Source: Anaerolineales bacterium
GTDB taxonomy: Bacteria; Chloroflexota; Anaerolineae; Anaerolineales; DRMV01
Reading direction: 5' to 3'
Assembly: GCA_027026295.1 (NCBI GenBank)
Contig: JALVOR010000120.1
Span: forward strand, 1 to 5,820
DNA: 5,820 bases
Positions 5,773 to 5,820 of this stretch are shown piece after piece. The first letter of the stretch is position 1; every line of letters begins with the position of its first letter. The position numbers and the translations under genes were made by a program. The notes beneath the pieces were generated by a model. The model ran no database searches. It was not told where the DNA came from and worked only from the letters and a program-made list of their open reading frames with translations.

Positions 5773-5820
5773 AAACCCCTGCCCCCTTTCGTTGCCCTTT
5801 CGGCCCCCCTCCCCCCCCGC

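Overview
This is a GC-rich bacterial window with four protein-coding genes. Three lie on the minus strand in the order tryptophanase (tnaA), S9-family serine peptidase, LldP/LctP-family permease (cut by the left edge). One small plus-strand gene of unknown function diverges from tnaA. I see no tRNA, rRNA, CRISPR array or transposase. The high GC content, GTG/TTG starts, a probably leaderless gene and word-repeat palindromes in the gaps recall Anaerolineae-type Chloroflexota. That is an impression from style only, with low to moderate confidence.

Layout: 1-1364 (minus) LctP-family permease lacking its C-terminus; 1365-1429 gap filled by a TAGTCGG-word inverted repeat; 1430-3436 (minus) acylaminoacyl/prolyl-oligopeptidase-like peptidase with an N-terminal propeller; 3437-3554 gap with a CACAGAA-word inverted repeat; 3555-4934 (minus) tryptophan indole-lyase; 4935-5106 divergent regulatory region with a structured tnaA leader and a compact AT-rich promoter island; 5107-5679 (plus) membrane-anchored extracytoplasmic protein of unknown function; 5680-5820 non-coding, with a near-perfect palindrome, two copies of a 16-base repeat, C-runs and an isolated strong Shine-Dalgarno sequence.

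The three minus-strand genes make a plausible peptide/amino-acid fermentation set. The cytoplasmic peptidase frees amino acids from peptides, tryptophanase turns tryptophan into indole, pyruvate and ammonia, and an LctP-type carrier could move a 2-hydroxy acid such as lactate, which is linked to pyruvate. Co-transcription is possible (same strand, gaps of 118 and 65 nt) but not shown, and the repeats in the gaps could uncouple expression.

The most notable things are: (1) each gap carries a different word-repeat palindrome, and three of these begin at or within two bases of the stop codon of the preceding gene, two of them supplying the TAG stop itself; (2) the tryptophanase has a scaffold reading more like tyrosine phenol-lyase but tryptophanase residues at the three specificity positions; (3) one TTTATA/TATAAA hexamer appears to serve divergent promoters, with the plus-strand one placed for a leaderless GTG-start mRNA. 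No clearly new multi-gene system is visible.
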